A stretch of 64,000 bases of DNA from Ferrimonas futtsuensis DSM 18154 (GCF_000422645.1 NZ_AUGL01000010.1:62001-126000), one strand, 5' to 3'. Positions 48,304 through 57,211 are shown, counted from the first letter of the stretch. Numbers and translations: made by a program. The notes: generated from the letters alone by a model not told the origin.

Positions 48304-48681
48304 TCGGACCCAATTCCCTGTTGGCACTCTCCACTGTGCTCTAGTAACGCTAGTAGACAACATTGACTCCAGCAATCTGAACTGAACTTATCTTTGCCTG
48401 AAAGAACAGGGGGTCACACACTGTCGAAGGATGGGTCTGACAGCAACCCTGAATGCTCTGTCTGCAAGTCGCACTCCTCTCGGTTTACTTCAGCCCTGGC
48501 AATGACCACCTCGCTGTGACCAGCCCAGAATTAGGTTTAACAGAACGCCCCATCAGTCAGAAGTGCCAACCCTCACAGCAAAGCAGGCGCTGAGTTGACG
48601 TTTTTATCCAATCCATTGGTTAAATCCAGCTTTCTGTCCTAGCGTTATTGAACTGACAGGTTTCAAACCCAGGGAGGGGTT
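48304..48681. other. Divergent intergenic region between partner-switch operon and GT2 gene
   Basis: About 380 bases that must hold both promoters. A direct repeat CTAGTA occurs at 48341-48346 and 48350-48355 (9-base period), about 40 bases before the PP2C gene. On the plus side TTGACG and TTAAAT occur before the GT2 gene but with a long 19-base spacer. No sigma-54 site, riboswitch or ORF was recognised. A strong AGGGAGGGG ribosome-binding site precedes the GT2 ATG. Confidence 0.4.
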
Positions 48682-49932
48682 ATGAATCAAACCTTAACGG
48701 AGCTGATTGGCGAGCAAGGGGAGCTCACTCATCTTTTGAACCTGACCAACCATCGACATCTGTCCAAGCTGACCTCCATGGCAAACCACCTGCTGGCGCG
48801 GGGGCTGGACCTGTATCGGCTCAAACAGCTGGAGCAGGAGTTGATCCTGCATCAGGCACTGGCCGCCAAGATGGCTGTCAAATTGGCCATATCCAAGCTC
48901 TACCTTAAAGAGTGTAGACCTAACACACTGATAAGTGTGGTTTTCGCCATGTACAAAGAGCACAACAGGATGCTCAGCCCTCAGCAGCACCCCCATGGAG
49001 AGGCCTTTATCCAGCGGAAGTTCGAGCAACTGGAGTGGTTATGCCAGGACAACCCCAAGGTTCGTTGGCGACTGATACTGGTGGACGATGGGTGCCCCCA
49101 CAACAGTGGCGGCCAAGCCCTGGAGCAACTCGACGCCCTGCCGGGCACCCCGCCCATCGAAGTGGTGTTTCTGCACGATGCGATCAAACAGAAGCGCGGG
49201 CCAGCCGCCAACCTCAGCAGCACCCATGACAGCCAGAAAGGGGGCTCCATAGCCCATGGCCTTTGGCATGCGGCTCAGTACCCACATCAGGGCGATCACT
49301 TCATCGCCTACACCGATGCCGATCTCTCCACCCACCTCGGGCAACTGGGACTGCTGGTGGAGAACCTCCACCGCCACGATAACCTGATCGCCTGTGGTTC
49401 AAGGCGGGAGCCCACCTCGGTCGTGGTGAAGCAGGGTGTGCGGAACCACCGAGGCAAGCTTTTTATCTACCTTTGGAAAAGGATGCTTCCTCAGCTCGAC
49501 AGCATCATAGACACCCAGTGCGGGTTTAAGATGCTCCGATCCGGCTGCATCGATGAGCTGACCCGGCAGATGGTGGAGAAGCGCTTTGCCTTCGACATCG
49601 AGCTGCTGCTCAGGCTGGCACTGAATCAGCCTGATCGCATCGGTAAAGTGGCGGTAGGCTGGATCGACAGCGATGCGCTCTCCACCACCGCCGAGCTCTC
49701 TCCCTACCTGAGCATGCTCAAATCCGTGGTCGCCCTGTATCGTCACTACCTGCCCGCACACCCCGTCTCCGACCAGTTTGCCGCCCTGATCGACAAGATG
49801 GACGAAGACCAGTGGGAGAGGCTGGTCGCGGCTCTGGGGCCGATATTCGATGGGGTGGAGATCAGCCGCCTGTGCAGCACCGAACTGATGAGCGCGGTGC
49901 AACTGGCCCAGAAAGCCGGTACGGCCGCATAA
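48682..49932 (+). CDS. GT2-family glycosyltransferase with helical N-terminal extension
   Basis: A 416-residue protein. The first 90 residues are helical and charged with no recognised family. The GT-A part has 'SVVFAMYKEHN' and 'RLILVDDGCPHN', the metal site D-x-D (Asp212/Asp214) in 'YTDADLSTHLGQL', and 'DTQCGFKMLRS' (near 277), as in dolichol-phosphate-mannose-synthase-like enzymes. No membrane segments are seen, so the acceptor is probably soluble or the enzyme is peripheral. It is divergent from the partner-switch/nucleotidyltransferase operon, so it likely uses the NDP-sugar made there (inference). Confidence 0.8.
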   Translation: MNQTLTELIGEQGELTHLLNLTNHRHLSKLTSMANHLLARGLDLYRLKQLEQELILHQALAAKMAVKLAISKLYLKECRPNTLISVVFAMYKEHNRMLSPQQHPHGEAFIQRKFEQLEWLCQDNPKVRWRLILVDDGCPHNSGGQALEQLDALPGTPPIEVVFLHDAIKQKRGPAANLSSTHDSQKGGSIAHGLWHAAQYPHQGDHFIAYTDADLSTHLGQLGLLVENLHRHDNLIACGSRREPTSVVVKQGVRNHRGKLFIYLWKRMLPQLDSIIDTQCGFKMLRSGCIDELTRQMVEKRFAFDIELLLRLALNQPDRIGKVAVGWIDSDALSTTAELSPYLSMLKSVVALYRHYLPAHPVSDQFAALIDKMDEDQWERLVAALGPIFDGVEISRLCSTELMSAVQLAQKAGTAA

Positions 49933-49956
49933 AAAAGGGCGCCGGATGGGCGCCCT
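49931..49956 (-). terminator. Rho-independent terminator after brnQ
   Basis: Stem AGGGCGCC/GGCGCCCT (49936-49943 with 49949-49956), 5-base loop, T run on the minus strand. It touches the GT2 stop codon, so it may also slow plus-strand transcription. Confidence 0.82.
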
Positions 49957-49972
49957 GATTGGGTTGTTGCGA

Positions 49973-51277
49973 TCAGTGTGCCAACTGCGGCTGCGGACGG
50001 CGCAGCAAGCAACCAATGACGGTCGCCAGCACAGTGGGCAGCAGCCAGGCCATACCCTGATCATACAGGGGCAAGGCGGAGATAAAATCGGTACTGATAC
50101 CAGCAGCCTTCATGCCGTCAAACAGACCAAACAGACCGGATACGGACACCATCAACAGCAGGCCAGCCCGATCGTTCTGCATCAGCCCACGAACGAAACA
50201 GAAGGCGATCAGCGCCATGGCCACGGGGTATACCGCCATCAGCACTGGAATGCTGACCTGGATCAGCTGACTCAGGCCCACGTTGGCCACCACGGCGCAA
50301 AACACGGCGTTGGCCACCACGAAACCACGGTAACCCACCTTGGGCATCAGCTCGGCAAAGTAGTCGGAGCAAGCGGAGATCAGGCCAATCACTGTAGTCA
50401 GGCAGGCCAGGGTCACCACGGCGCCCAGCATCACCACTCCGGCATTACCAAACACCTGGTACACGAAGGTGGTCAGGATGGCACCGCCGGTGTCGGCGCC
50501 GGCACCCAGCACAGAGCTGGTGGCACCCAGGTAGAACAGGGGCACATAGACAAAAGCCAGGCCGGCAGCGGCAATCATGGCGGCGATACCCAGATAGCGG
50601 GCCTGACGACCACTGTCGGTGATCCCCTTCTTACGCAGCAGGTCCACAATCAACATGCCAAACACCAGAGAGGCCAGAGCGTCCATGGTGCCGTACCCCT
50701 CGAGGAAACCCTTGGTGAAGGCACCGCTGGTGTAAGCCCCCTGGGCCTGACCGATGGGATCCTGGGGGAAGGCGAAGGCGGCAACCGCCAGCACGGCAAA
50801 CAGCAGAATCAGGGCTGGGGTCAGCACCTTACCCACGCTGTCCACCAGGTTACCGGGAAACAGCGCCAGCAGCATGGCGATGCCGAAGAAGATCACCGAG
50901 TACAGGGCCTGGGTGGTGGCACCGGGTTCGGTGAGGAAAGGCACCGCCCCCATCTCGTAGGCCACCAGGCCGGCTCGGGGCGCCGCGAAGGCGGGTCCGA
51001 TGATGATGAAGATGGCGGACGCGATCACCACACCCACCCAGGCGGGCAGTTTCTTGGTGATCACCGGAATGCTGCCACCGGCCTTGGCCACGGCCACCAG
51101 GCCCAGCAGCGGCAGTCCCACGGCGGTGCACAGGAAGCCAATCATGGCCGGGAAGTAGTTATCTCCGGCCAGAAAGCCCGCCATGGGGGGAAAGATCATG
51201 TTACCCGCGCCCAAAAAGAACGCGAAGGTCATAAAGCCGACACTCAAGGTGTCCATCAGGGTTAAACGCTTTTCCAA
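49973..51277 (-). CDS. brnQ: Branched-chain amino acid:cation symporter BrnQ
   Basis: About 434 residues with 12 membrane segments, LIVCS family. The opening 'SVGFMTFAFFLGAGNMIFPP' and 'GPAFAAPRAGLVAYEMG' are hallmark motifs. It imports leucine, isoleucine and valine with Na+. The start is uncertain: a TTG at 51277 with an upstream AGG gives the usual short N terminus; the ATG at 51322 would overlap the TyrR-like box, and the ATG at 51256 lacks a ribosome-binding site. Confidence 0.88.
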   Translation of the reverse strand: MEKRLTLMDTLSVGFMTFAFFLGAGNMIFPPMAGFLAGDNYFPAMIGFLCTAVGLPLLGLVAVAKAGGSIPVITKKLPAWVGVVIASAIFIIIGPAFAAPRAGLVAYEMGAVPFLTEPGATTQALYSVIFFGIAMLLALFPGNLVDSVGKVLTPALILLFAVLAVAAFAFPQDPIGQAQGAYTSGAFTKGFLEGYGTMDALASLVFGMLIVDLLRKKGITDSGRQARYLGIAAMIAAAGLAFVYVPLFYLGATSSVLGAGADTGGAILTTFVYQVFGNAGVVMLGAVVTLACLTTVIGLISACSDYFAELMPKVGYRGFVVANAVFCAVVANVGLSQLIQVSIPVLMAVYPVAMALIAFCFVRGLMQNDRAGLLLMVSVSGLFGLFDGMKAAGISTDFISALPLYDQGMAWLLPTVLATVIGCLLRRPQPQLAH

Positions 51278-51321
51278 ACTTGCCTCTTCTTCATCTAAAA
51301 CCCCGTTGCCAGGGCCACCCA

Positions 51322-51339
51322 TGTAAACTTTGGGTTACA
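51322..51339 (-). promoter_or_regulatory. TyrR-like box upstream of brnQ
   Basis: TGTAAA-N6-GTTACA (51322-51339), one mismatch from the TyrR consensus TGTAAA-N6-TTTACA. It lies about 45 bases before the chosen brnQ start. TyrR is not in the window; assignment is by consensus only. Confidence 0.45.
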
Positions 51340-51380
51340 CTCAATTTGCTGTTTTTCCCTCTTATTCTGAGGGTTTTCTA

Positions 51381-51394
51381 ACCAATCGTTTGGT
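51381..51394. promoter_or_regulatory. ACCAA/TTGGT inverted repeat upstream of brnQ
   Basis: ACCAATCGTTTGGT: perfect 5-base arms around TCGT. About 100 bases before brnQ. A possible operator for an unidentified dimeric regulator. Confidence 0.35.
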
Positions 51395-51622
51395 AAAAGC
51401 GAATGTCCGTGGTTAGTTTCTCGTCCTTTTTCGTTAAGGGCGATCCAATGGACCATCAAATCGCAGCGACAGTTAATACCGCAATCGCGTACAATACACA
51501 ATCCCCTTACCACAAAATGAAACCAAGTCAGACCATTTCATTAACATCTCGGTTTTATTAGAGACACAGGCTTTTGATATCGAATCTGGTAAAATCTCCG
51601 GCTCGGCAAATAGGGTGCTCCG

Positions 51623-52318
51623 ATGGGTTTTACCTTTAAACAGTTTCATATCGACGACGACCGCTGCGGCATGAAGGTCAGCACCGATTCGGTGCTGCTG
51701 GGCAGCTGGGCGCGGGTTGTGACAGAGGGACGCACCCTGGACCTGGGTTGCGGCTCCGGGCTGCTGGCACTGTGCTGCGCTCAGCGGGGCTCTACCCAGA
51801 TAGACGCCCTGGAGCTGGACCCGGATGCGGCCACACAGGCGCGGGAGAATGTGGCCGCCAGCCCATGGCATCATCGGGTCCAGGTATTCCGGGGCGATTT
51901 GCGGCAGTGGGCCCAGGCTCATTCGGGCAGCTATCAACACCTGATCAGCAACCCACCCTATTTCGAAGACAGCCTGGCGGCCCCCTGCCCCAAGCGAGCC
52001 CGGGCCCGCAGTGGCCTCAGCCTGAGCAGGCTGCTGGAGGCGATGGCTTTGCTGCTGGCCTCGAAAGGGCATATCAGCCTGGTGCTGCCCGCCGCCAGTC
52101 TGCAGAGACTTAACCAGGCCGCCACGGAGAGCGGCCTGACCCTGACCCGGTTAACCCGGGTCAGACCCACCCCGGTCAAGGGGGACAAACTGATTCTGGC
52201 AGAGCTGGCCCGGGACACGGCCGACTGCCAACTACAACAACTGGTGATTCACGGCCCTGACGGCGGCTACTCCAAAGAGTTCCGCACCCTGACCGCCGAC
52301 TTTTATCTGAAGGGATAG
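51623..52318 (+). CDS. trmN6: tRNA1(Val) (adenine37-N6)-methyltransferase
   Basis: A 231-residue SAM methyltransferase (YfiC). It opens 'FTFKQFHIDDDRCGMKVSTDSVLLGSWA', the TrmN6 signature, with the SAM motif 'LDLGCGSGLLALCCAQ' and the amino-methylating motif 'SNPPYFEDS'. It methylates A37 of tRNA1-Val. It lies 7 bases before srmB in one operon; the two are neighbours in E. coli too, but divergent there. Confidence 0.92.
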   Translation: MGFTFKQFHIDDDRCGMKVSTDSVLLGSWARVVTEGRTLDLGCGSGLLALCCAQRGSTQIDALELDPDAATQARENVAASPWHHRVQVFRGDLRQWAQAHSGSYQHLISNPPYFEDSLAAPCPKRARARSGLSLSRLLEAMALLLASKGHISLVLPAASLQRLNQAATESGLTLTRLTRVRPTPVKGDKLILAELARDTADCQLQQLVIHGPDGGYSKEFRTLTADFYLKG

Positions 52319-52325
52319 ACCCCAC

Positions 52326-53543
52326 ATGAGTTTTGACAAACTGGAGCTGGATTCCCGGCTGATGCGCGCCGTCACCAAGGCGGGCTACACCACCCCTACC
52401 TCAGTGCAGGAAGAGGTGATCCCCCTGGCCATGGAGCAGAAAGATATCCTGGCCAATGCCCCTACCGGCACCGGCAAAACCGCCGCCTACCTGTTGCCCG
52501 CCCTGCAGCATCTGCTGGACTTTCCCCGCAAAGATCCCGGTCACGCCCGGGTACTGGTGCTGACCCCAACCCGGGAGCTGGCCACCCAGGTACGTGAATA
52601 CGCGGACAAACTGCTGGCCGGCCTGGGACTGATCACAGGCACGCTGACCGGCGGCGTGGACTACAACCAGGATAACGAGATGCTGGGTAAAAACCTGGAT
52701 CTGCTGGTGGCGACCCCCGGACGTCTGATGGATTACATCGAGAAGGAGAAGGTGGCCTGCCGCGACGTGGAGATCCTGGTGATCGATGAAGCGGACCGGA
52801 TGCTGGATATGGGCTTTGGCCCCACGGTAGATCGCATCGCCGCCGAAGCACGCTGGCGAAAGCAAACCCTGCTGTTCTCTGCCACTCTGGAAGGCAATGC
52901 CGTCGAGGGGTTTGCCCGGGAGCTGCTGGATGAACCGGCCCGAATCAGCACCTCCCCCTCCCGCAGAGAGCGCAAGAAGATCGCCCAGTACTACTATCGT
53001 GCCGACGATGCCAATCACAAGCTGGCCCTGCTCAAGCGCCTGCTGGCCGATGAGGAGTGTACCAAGGCGGTGGTCTTCGTCCGCACCCGCGAACGGGTGG
53101 AGAAGCTGATCGCCCAGATGGACCGGGCCGGCATCCGCACCAACTGCCTCAAGGGTGAGATGCCCCAGGCCAAGCGCGACGCAGCCATCGCCCGCTTCCG
53201 CGATGGCGAGATCAAGGTGCTGATCGCCACCGACGTTGCCGCCCGAGGCCTGGATATCCAGGGGATCACCCATGTGATCAACTACGACCTGCCCCGCCAT
53301 GCAGACACCTATGTTCACCGCATTGGCCGCACCGCCCGTGCCGGGGCCAAAGGCTGCGCCATCTCCATCGTCGAAGCCCATGATCATCCCTACCTGGGTA
53401 AGATTGAACGCTACGTGGGCGAGCCCATTCGTCGCCGGGTATTCCAGGACATGAAGCCTCAGACCAAAGAGCCCAGCACACCGAAAAAGGCGAAAAAGCC
53501 CGCCTCCAAGGTGAAAAAGCCAAAGAAGCCTAAGAAGAAGTAG
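52326..53543 (+). CDS. srmB: ATP-dependent RNA helicase SrmB
   Basis: A 405-residue DEAD-box helicase in early 50S ribosome assembly. Motifs in order: Q motif ('YTTPTSVQEEVIP'), I 'APTGTGKTAA', Ia 'PTRELATQ', II 'VIDEADRML' (DEAD), III 'SATLE', V 'ATDVAARGLDI', VI 'HRIGRTARAG'. The C-terminal tail is basic and lysine-rich (about 375-405), for RNA binding. Context next to trmN6 supports SrmB over RhlE. Confidence 0.92.
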   Translation: MSFDKLELDSRLMRAVTKAGYTTPTSVQEEVIPLAMEQKDILANAPTGTGKTAAYLLPALQHLLDFPRKDPGHARVLVLTPTRELATQVREYADKLLAGLGLITGTLTGGVDYNQDNEMLGKNLDLLVATPGRLMDYIEKEKVACRDVEILVIDEADRMLDMGFGPTVDRIAAEARWRKQTLLFSATLEGNAVEGFARELLDEPARISTSPSRRERKKIAQYYYRADDANHKLALLKRLLADEECTKAVVFVRTRERVEKLIAQMDRAGIRTNCLKGEMPQAKRDAAIARFRDGEIKVLIATDVAARGLDIQGITHVINYDLPRHADTYVHRIGRTARAGAKGCAISIVEAHDHPYLGKIERYVGEPIRRRVFQDMKPQTKEPSTPKKAKKPASKVKKPKKPKKK

Positions 53544-53551
53544 GATCCAAG

Positions 53552-54148
53552 ATGAGCCAGCTGGTCTACGACATCCGCAACAGCCGCTACATCAACCTGA
53601 CCGGTCGGTGTACTCTCCAGTGTGCCTTCTGTCCCAAGCACAATGGCAGCACAGAGGTGCACCAGTATCAGCTGAAACTGGATAAGCAGCCCAGGGCGGA
53701 GGAGATCATCCCCCTGCTCGGGGAGGTCACCGACTTCGATGAGATCGTCTTCTGCGGTTATGGCGAGCCCACCCTGAATCTGGACGCCCTGCTGGCCATT
53801 GCCCGCCATGTGAAAGCTCATGGCGGTAAGACCCGCATCAATACCGACGGTCTGGGCAACCTGTTCCACCGCCGGAACATCCTGCCGGAGCTGGGAGAGT
53901 GCATCGACGCCCTCTCCATCTCCCTCAATGCCCAGGATGAGGTCACCTATCAGATGCACTGCCGCCCAAGGCTCAAGGGCAGTTACGACGCCATGCGGGC
54001 CTTCCTGAAAGAAGCCCCACAACATATTGCCCGGGTCAGTGCCTCCGCCATCGACGGCCTGGAGGGGGTGGATATCCCCGCATGCCAGGTCATCTGTGAC
54101 GAGGCGGGTGTCCACTTCCGACACCGGGCCCTGGATGTGGTGGGCTAG
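53552..54148 (+). CDS. TatD-associated radical SAM protein
   Basis: A 198-residue compact radical SAM protein. The [4Fe-4S] cluster motif is CxxxCxxC in 'NLTGRCTLQCAFCPKHNG', with 'VFCGYGEPTLNLDALL' the GE motif region. I match it to the short family often linked with TatD hydrolases; its reaction is unknown. It lies 8 bases after srmB, so it is probably in the trmN6-srmB operon, hinting at a nucleic-acid or tRNA role (inference). Confidence 0.82.
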   Translation: MSQLVYDIRNSRYINLTGRCTLQCAFCPKHNGSTEVHQYQLKLDKQPRAEEIIPLLGEVTDFDEIVFCGYGEPTLNLDALLAIARHVKAHGGKTRINTDGLGNLFHRRNILPELGECIDALSISLNAQDEVTYQMHCRPRLKGSYDAMRAFLKEAPQHIARVSASAIDGLEGVDIPACQVICDEAGVHFRHRALDVVG

Positions 54149-54167
54149 CTGCTCTTCAACATCGAAT

Positions 54168-54190
54168 TGACGGCCACTGGCCGTCATTCT
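54168..54190 (+). terminator. Hairpin after the radical SAM gene
   Basis: Stem TGACGGCC/GGCCGTCA (54168-54175 with 54179-54186), 3-base loop, followed by TTCT; a weak terminator about 20 bases past the stop. Confidence 0.6.
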
Positions 54191-54341
54191 ATTTCAACGC
54201 AGCATTCCGCCATTTCTAATCGGATTTCCTGGTCATCTGTTGCCATTGCCGAGCGGAATCTCACCATCAACGGCCGGGGTCGTGGCTCACCGATTACATG
54301 AATGATACAGTGAGGCAAATTCGACCCAACCCTTATTTGAC

Positions 54342-56426
54342 ATGACACCGAAACTCTCCTCTTTACTGGATTCCCTGCCGGAACTGAGCAGCATGGGACG
54401 ACGAGTGGATACCCTCTGGGGCCAGATCGCCGTCATCGTCTGCCTGACCGCAGTGATCCTGGGGTGGGCCTTCGGCGTCAACCTGGAGTCCCAACGCGAA
54501 CAGCTGGGAAATCACAGGTTCTCCGAGGTGCAACTGTTCAGCGACCGGGTCTCAGACCGACTGCTCTCTCTCCAGGCCCGTGGCCAGGCCATCGCCCAGC
54601 TGGGGGTGCTGCGCTTCCTGCTGGACGATCCCCAGCTGGACAAGCCCCTGCTGGAAAACTACCTGCAGGGGCTCTCCAACAAGTTTGAGGCCATCGAAGC
54701 CATCGAGCTCTACGATGAACAGAATCGCCTTGTTGTGGGCACGGATCTCAAAGGGCTCAACAGCTATGGCGGCCAAGCAGACAACCAGCCTGCCATGGGT
54801 GAGGAGCTGGGGCGTTACTCCCCGCTGATGGTGGATCCCAAGCTTCACCGCATTGAACACTGGCAGCGGATCCCCATCCCCCGTAACCCTCATGGGGTGG
54901 AGTACGCCGCCATCTATTCCGATCTCACCCCGGTCCTGAGCGCCTTCTACCGCACCGACCGCATGGGCGAGATCCCCCTGGTGATGTTCGACATCCAGGG
55001 CGACCCCATCAAGGTGTCTCACACCGGCGGCAAGATCCGTCTCACCAGCGAGGAGCGGGCGAACTACAACGCCCTATGGCCTGAAATCCGTGGCCAGCAG
55101 TTCGGCCAGCTGACCCTGGATGACCGCCACTACCTCTATCTCAAGGTGAGCGCCGGCCATTTCGAGCCCTTCTACCTGGTCTCCTCCTTCGATGACCATG
55201 ACCTGGAGCTGCTGGCCAGGGATCACCGCCGCCTGCTGGGCGCCACCGGCCTGGTTCTGGTGCTGTTCCTCTGCTGGCTCACCATCCAGAAGCATGGCCT
55301 GCTGCGCCAGCAAGGCCACTTTAAACTGGCCATGGACATCACCGAACAGATCTACCAGCATGCCGGCAGCACCCTGCTGTTCACCACCTCGGGCAAGCTG
55401 CTCTCCGGCAACCCCACCGCCCTCAACATGTTGGGCCTCAAGGGAGGCCGTCAGGGAGCGCTGTGGTTCTCCAAGCTGTTCGACTCCTCCCTGGCCCGTC
55501 ATGGCTGGGAGATTGCCCTGGAGAAGGGACATTGGCGCGGCCAGCTGCCCGCCCGAGAGATGCAGCAGCTGCTCAGCGTAGAGCTGTGCCACACCCAGGG
55601 GGAAGGGCATTACCCTCTGGTGGTGGCCAACCTTCATGCCATCACCGATGAAGAGGAGGCCTATCGCTCCCTGTCTCGCACCCCCGTCGGCCTGGCGCTG
55701 ATGGACAGCGACTACCACCTGGTGCTGAGCAATCCCTCCCTGCAGTCGATGCTGGGGCTGGATGCGGAGTCCTGCCGCAAGCTCAGTCTCACCGATTTGG
55801 TGAGCCTGCCGGAAGGGATCACCCCCAAGGGGATCACCGCCACCCTGGGGCGGGACGAAGCCTGGGAAGAGCGGGTGTGGCTGGCCACCGCCAACCAGGG
55901 TATTCTGCCGCTGCTGGCCAAGATCAATGCCAGTGACGACCGCGGTCAGCTGGTGCTGACCCTGATGAGTCCCGCCGAACCCTCTGTGGCGGTCGCCGGC
56001 ATGCGCGAGTTGCAGCTGTTCTATCGCAGGGCGGTGGCTCCGGCGGCGCTGATCCGCATCGGCTTGCAGCAGGAGATCACCCCGCCCTATGAAACCCGCC
56101 TGATCAACCAGGATCTTATCCGCCAGCAACTGGCCACACTGGTGCCCCTGCACAGCTGCATTGCCCAGGTGGGGGATCACACCCTGCTGCTGGTGTCTGA
56201 CAGCCGGCCACAACAGGCGGAGGCGATCGCCGCAGAGATGATGGCCCGCTTCCGGGGCACGCCCATCCACTTGCAATTCAATGCCTGCTGGCTCGATGGA
56301 GAGATGGAGCTGGGGGATGCCCTGGCGCTGATGCGCCAGGGGGAGGGAGCCGGTTCCGGCGGCCTGGAGTGGGCCGCCGAAGGGCCGGCCTATGACACCA
56401 TCAGAACTTATACAGAAGGGTCATAG
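54342..56426 (+). CDS. Membrane PAS protein with degenerate GGDEF-like C terminus
   Basis: A 694-residue protein. TM1 is about 26-46, a periplasmic Cache-like sensor follows to about 296 ('FEAIEAIELYDEQNRLVVGTDLKG'), then TM2 297-316, two PAS-like regions (about 335-450 and 453-560), and a C-terminal region (about 565-680) with the layout of a GGDEF domain. The catalytic GG[D/E]EF position reads 'CIAQVGDHTLLLVSDS' (near 610), so diguanylate cyclase activity is not expected. It may bind c-di-GMP, GTP or a partner. Monocistronic; the 3' end overlaps the convergent DUF481 gene by 26 bases. Confidence 0.7.
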   Translation: MTPKLSSLLDSLPELSSMGRRVDTLWGQIAVIVCLTAVILGWAFGVNLESQREQLGNHRFSEVQLFSDRVSDRLLSLQARGQAIAQLGVLRFLLDDPQLDKPLLENYLQGLSNKFEAIEAIELYDEQNRLVVGTDLKGLNSYGGQADNQPAMGEELGRYSPLMVDPKLHRIEHWQRIPIPRNPHGVEYAAIYSDLTPVLSAFYRTDRMGEIPLVMFDIQGDPIKVSHTGGKIRLTSEERANYNALWPEIRGQQFGQLTLDDRHYLYLKVSAGHFEPFYLVSSFDDHDLELLARDHRRLLGATGLVLVLFLCWLTIQKHGLLRQQGHFKLAMDITEQIYQHAGSTLLFTTSGKLLSGNPTALNMLGLKGGRQGALWFSKLFDSSLARHGWEIALEKGHWRGQLPAREMQQLLSVELCHTQGEGHYPLVVANLHAITDEEEAYRSLSRTPVGLALMDSDYHLVLSNPSLQSMLGLDAESCRKLSLTDLVSLPEGITPKGITATLGRDEAWEERVWLATANQGILPLLAKINASDDRGQLVLTLMSPAEPSVAVAGMRELQLFYRRAVAPAALIRIGLQQEITPPYETRLINQDLIRQQLATLVPLHSCIAQVGDHTLLLVSDSRPQQAEAIAAEMMARFRGTPIHLQFNACWLDGEMELGDALALMRQGEGAGSGGLEWAAEGPAYDTIRTYTEGS

Positions 56427-57129
56427 AGGTCTCTGTGTCCAGAGAGTCCTTGTCATCCACCGGCTTGGTGGTGTGTTTGACCGCGAAGGCAAACTTCATC
56501 GCCAGGGACCCCACCAGACTGGCGGTCACCGAGGATTCTGCCTTGGTGATGGTGGCATAGCCGGACAGGCTGATGTCGGACGCCAGCTTCTGACGAAACT
56601 CGGCGTTCTCCGAGAAAGCCCACCAGAAATCCAGGTTGGCACGGACAATAACGGAAGACTCGTTGCTGTTGTCCGGCGCCTGAGCCGGGTCGACCCGCTT
56701 GTAGCTGTAACCTGGGCCTATCTCACCGTCGAGATGGATCTTATTGCCCTGGTAGAGACGGCGACCGTAACCGGCGGCGGCGGTGGCCACGTAGCGGTAA
56801 CCGGAAAACTTGTCGATGTCGTTGGAGGCAAAGCCAAACAGGTAGGAGTGTTCGCTGAAGCGGTAGTTGCTCTGAGCTTCACCGTAGTAACGCTCCTTGG
56901 ACACCTGCTGATCATCTTCCACATACAGGGCTTCCAGCAGGTAACGGTTCTCGAAGTCACTCAGCCAGTGCTTGTACTCCACCTTGCCTTTCACCGTGGT
57001 CACTTCAGAGTTACCCGTGGTGTTGGAAAAGCCCAGCTCAGCGTTCCCGGCAGGGGCGGTGGCATCTTCAGCCACAGCCCAGGGAGAAGCCGCCATCAGG
57101 GCAACGGCCAATAGTGTTTTGTTCATCAT
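56401..57129 (-). CDS. DUF481 outer-membrane beta-barrel protein (YdiY-like)
   Basis: A 242-residue secreted protein with signal peptide (cleavage probably after 'WAVA', residue 20). The DUF481 pattern 'NAELGFSNTTGNSEVTTVKGKVEYKH' opens the mature chain and it ends in the barrel signal 'TSMTLLYKF'. Likely outer membrane; members appear in many gammaproteobacteria and are of unknown function, some acid-induced. Confidence 0.88.
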   Translation of the reverse strand: MMNKTLLAVALMAASPWAVAEDATAPAGNAELGFSNTTGNSEVTTVKGKVEYKHWLSDFENRYLLEALYVEDDQQVSKERYYGEAQSNYRFSEHSYLFGFASNDIDKFSGYRYVATAAAGYGRRLYQGNKIHLDGEIGPGYSYKRVDPAQAPDNSNESSVIVRANLDFWWAFSENAEFRQKLASDISLSGYATITKAESSVTASLVGSLAMKFAFAVKHTTKPVDDKDSLDTETSMTLLYKF

Positions 57130-57211
57130 CCAGTCCTTTCTACTGCATCCCTAAAACAACTCGCCCCAAAGCAGGGGGCGAAGTTGTGACAAAGTTATCA
57201 CAAATGAACAT

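Larger units (their letters stand above)
51278..51622. other. Divergent intergenic region between brnQ and trmN6
   Basis: About 345 bases with no supported ORF. It contains a TyrR-like box (51322-51339) and a second palindrome (51381-51394) near brnQ, and a weak -10 TAAAAT (51590-51595) before trmN6. The short ORFs here lack homology. Confidence 0.45.

Noticed and set aside
48304-48681. Possible sigma-54 promoter (TGGCAC) near the partner-switch operon
   Set aside because: The TGGCAC is not followed by TTGC at the required spacing on either strand.
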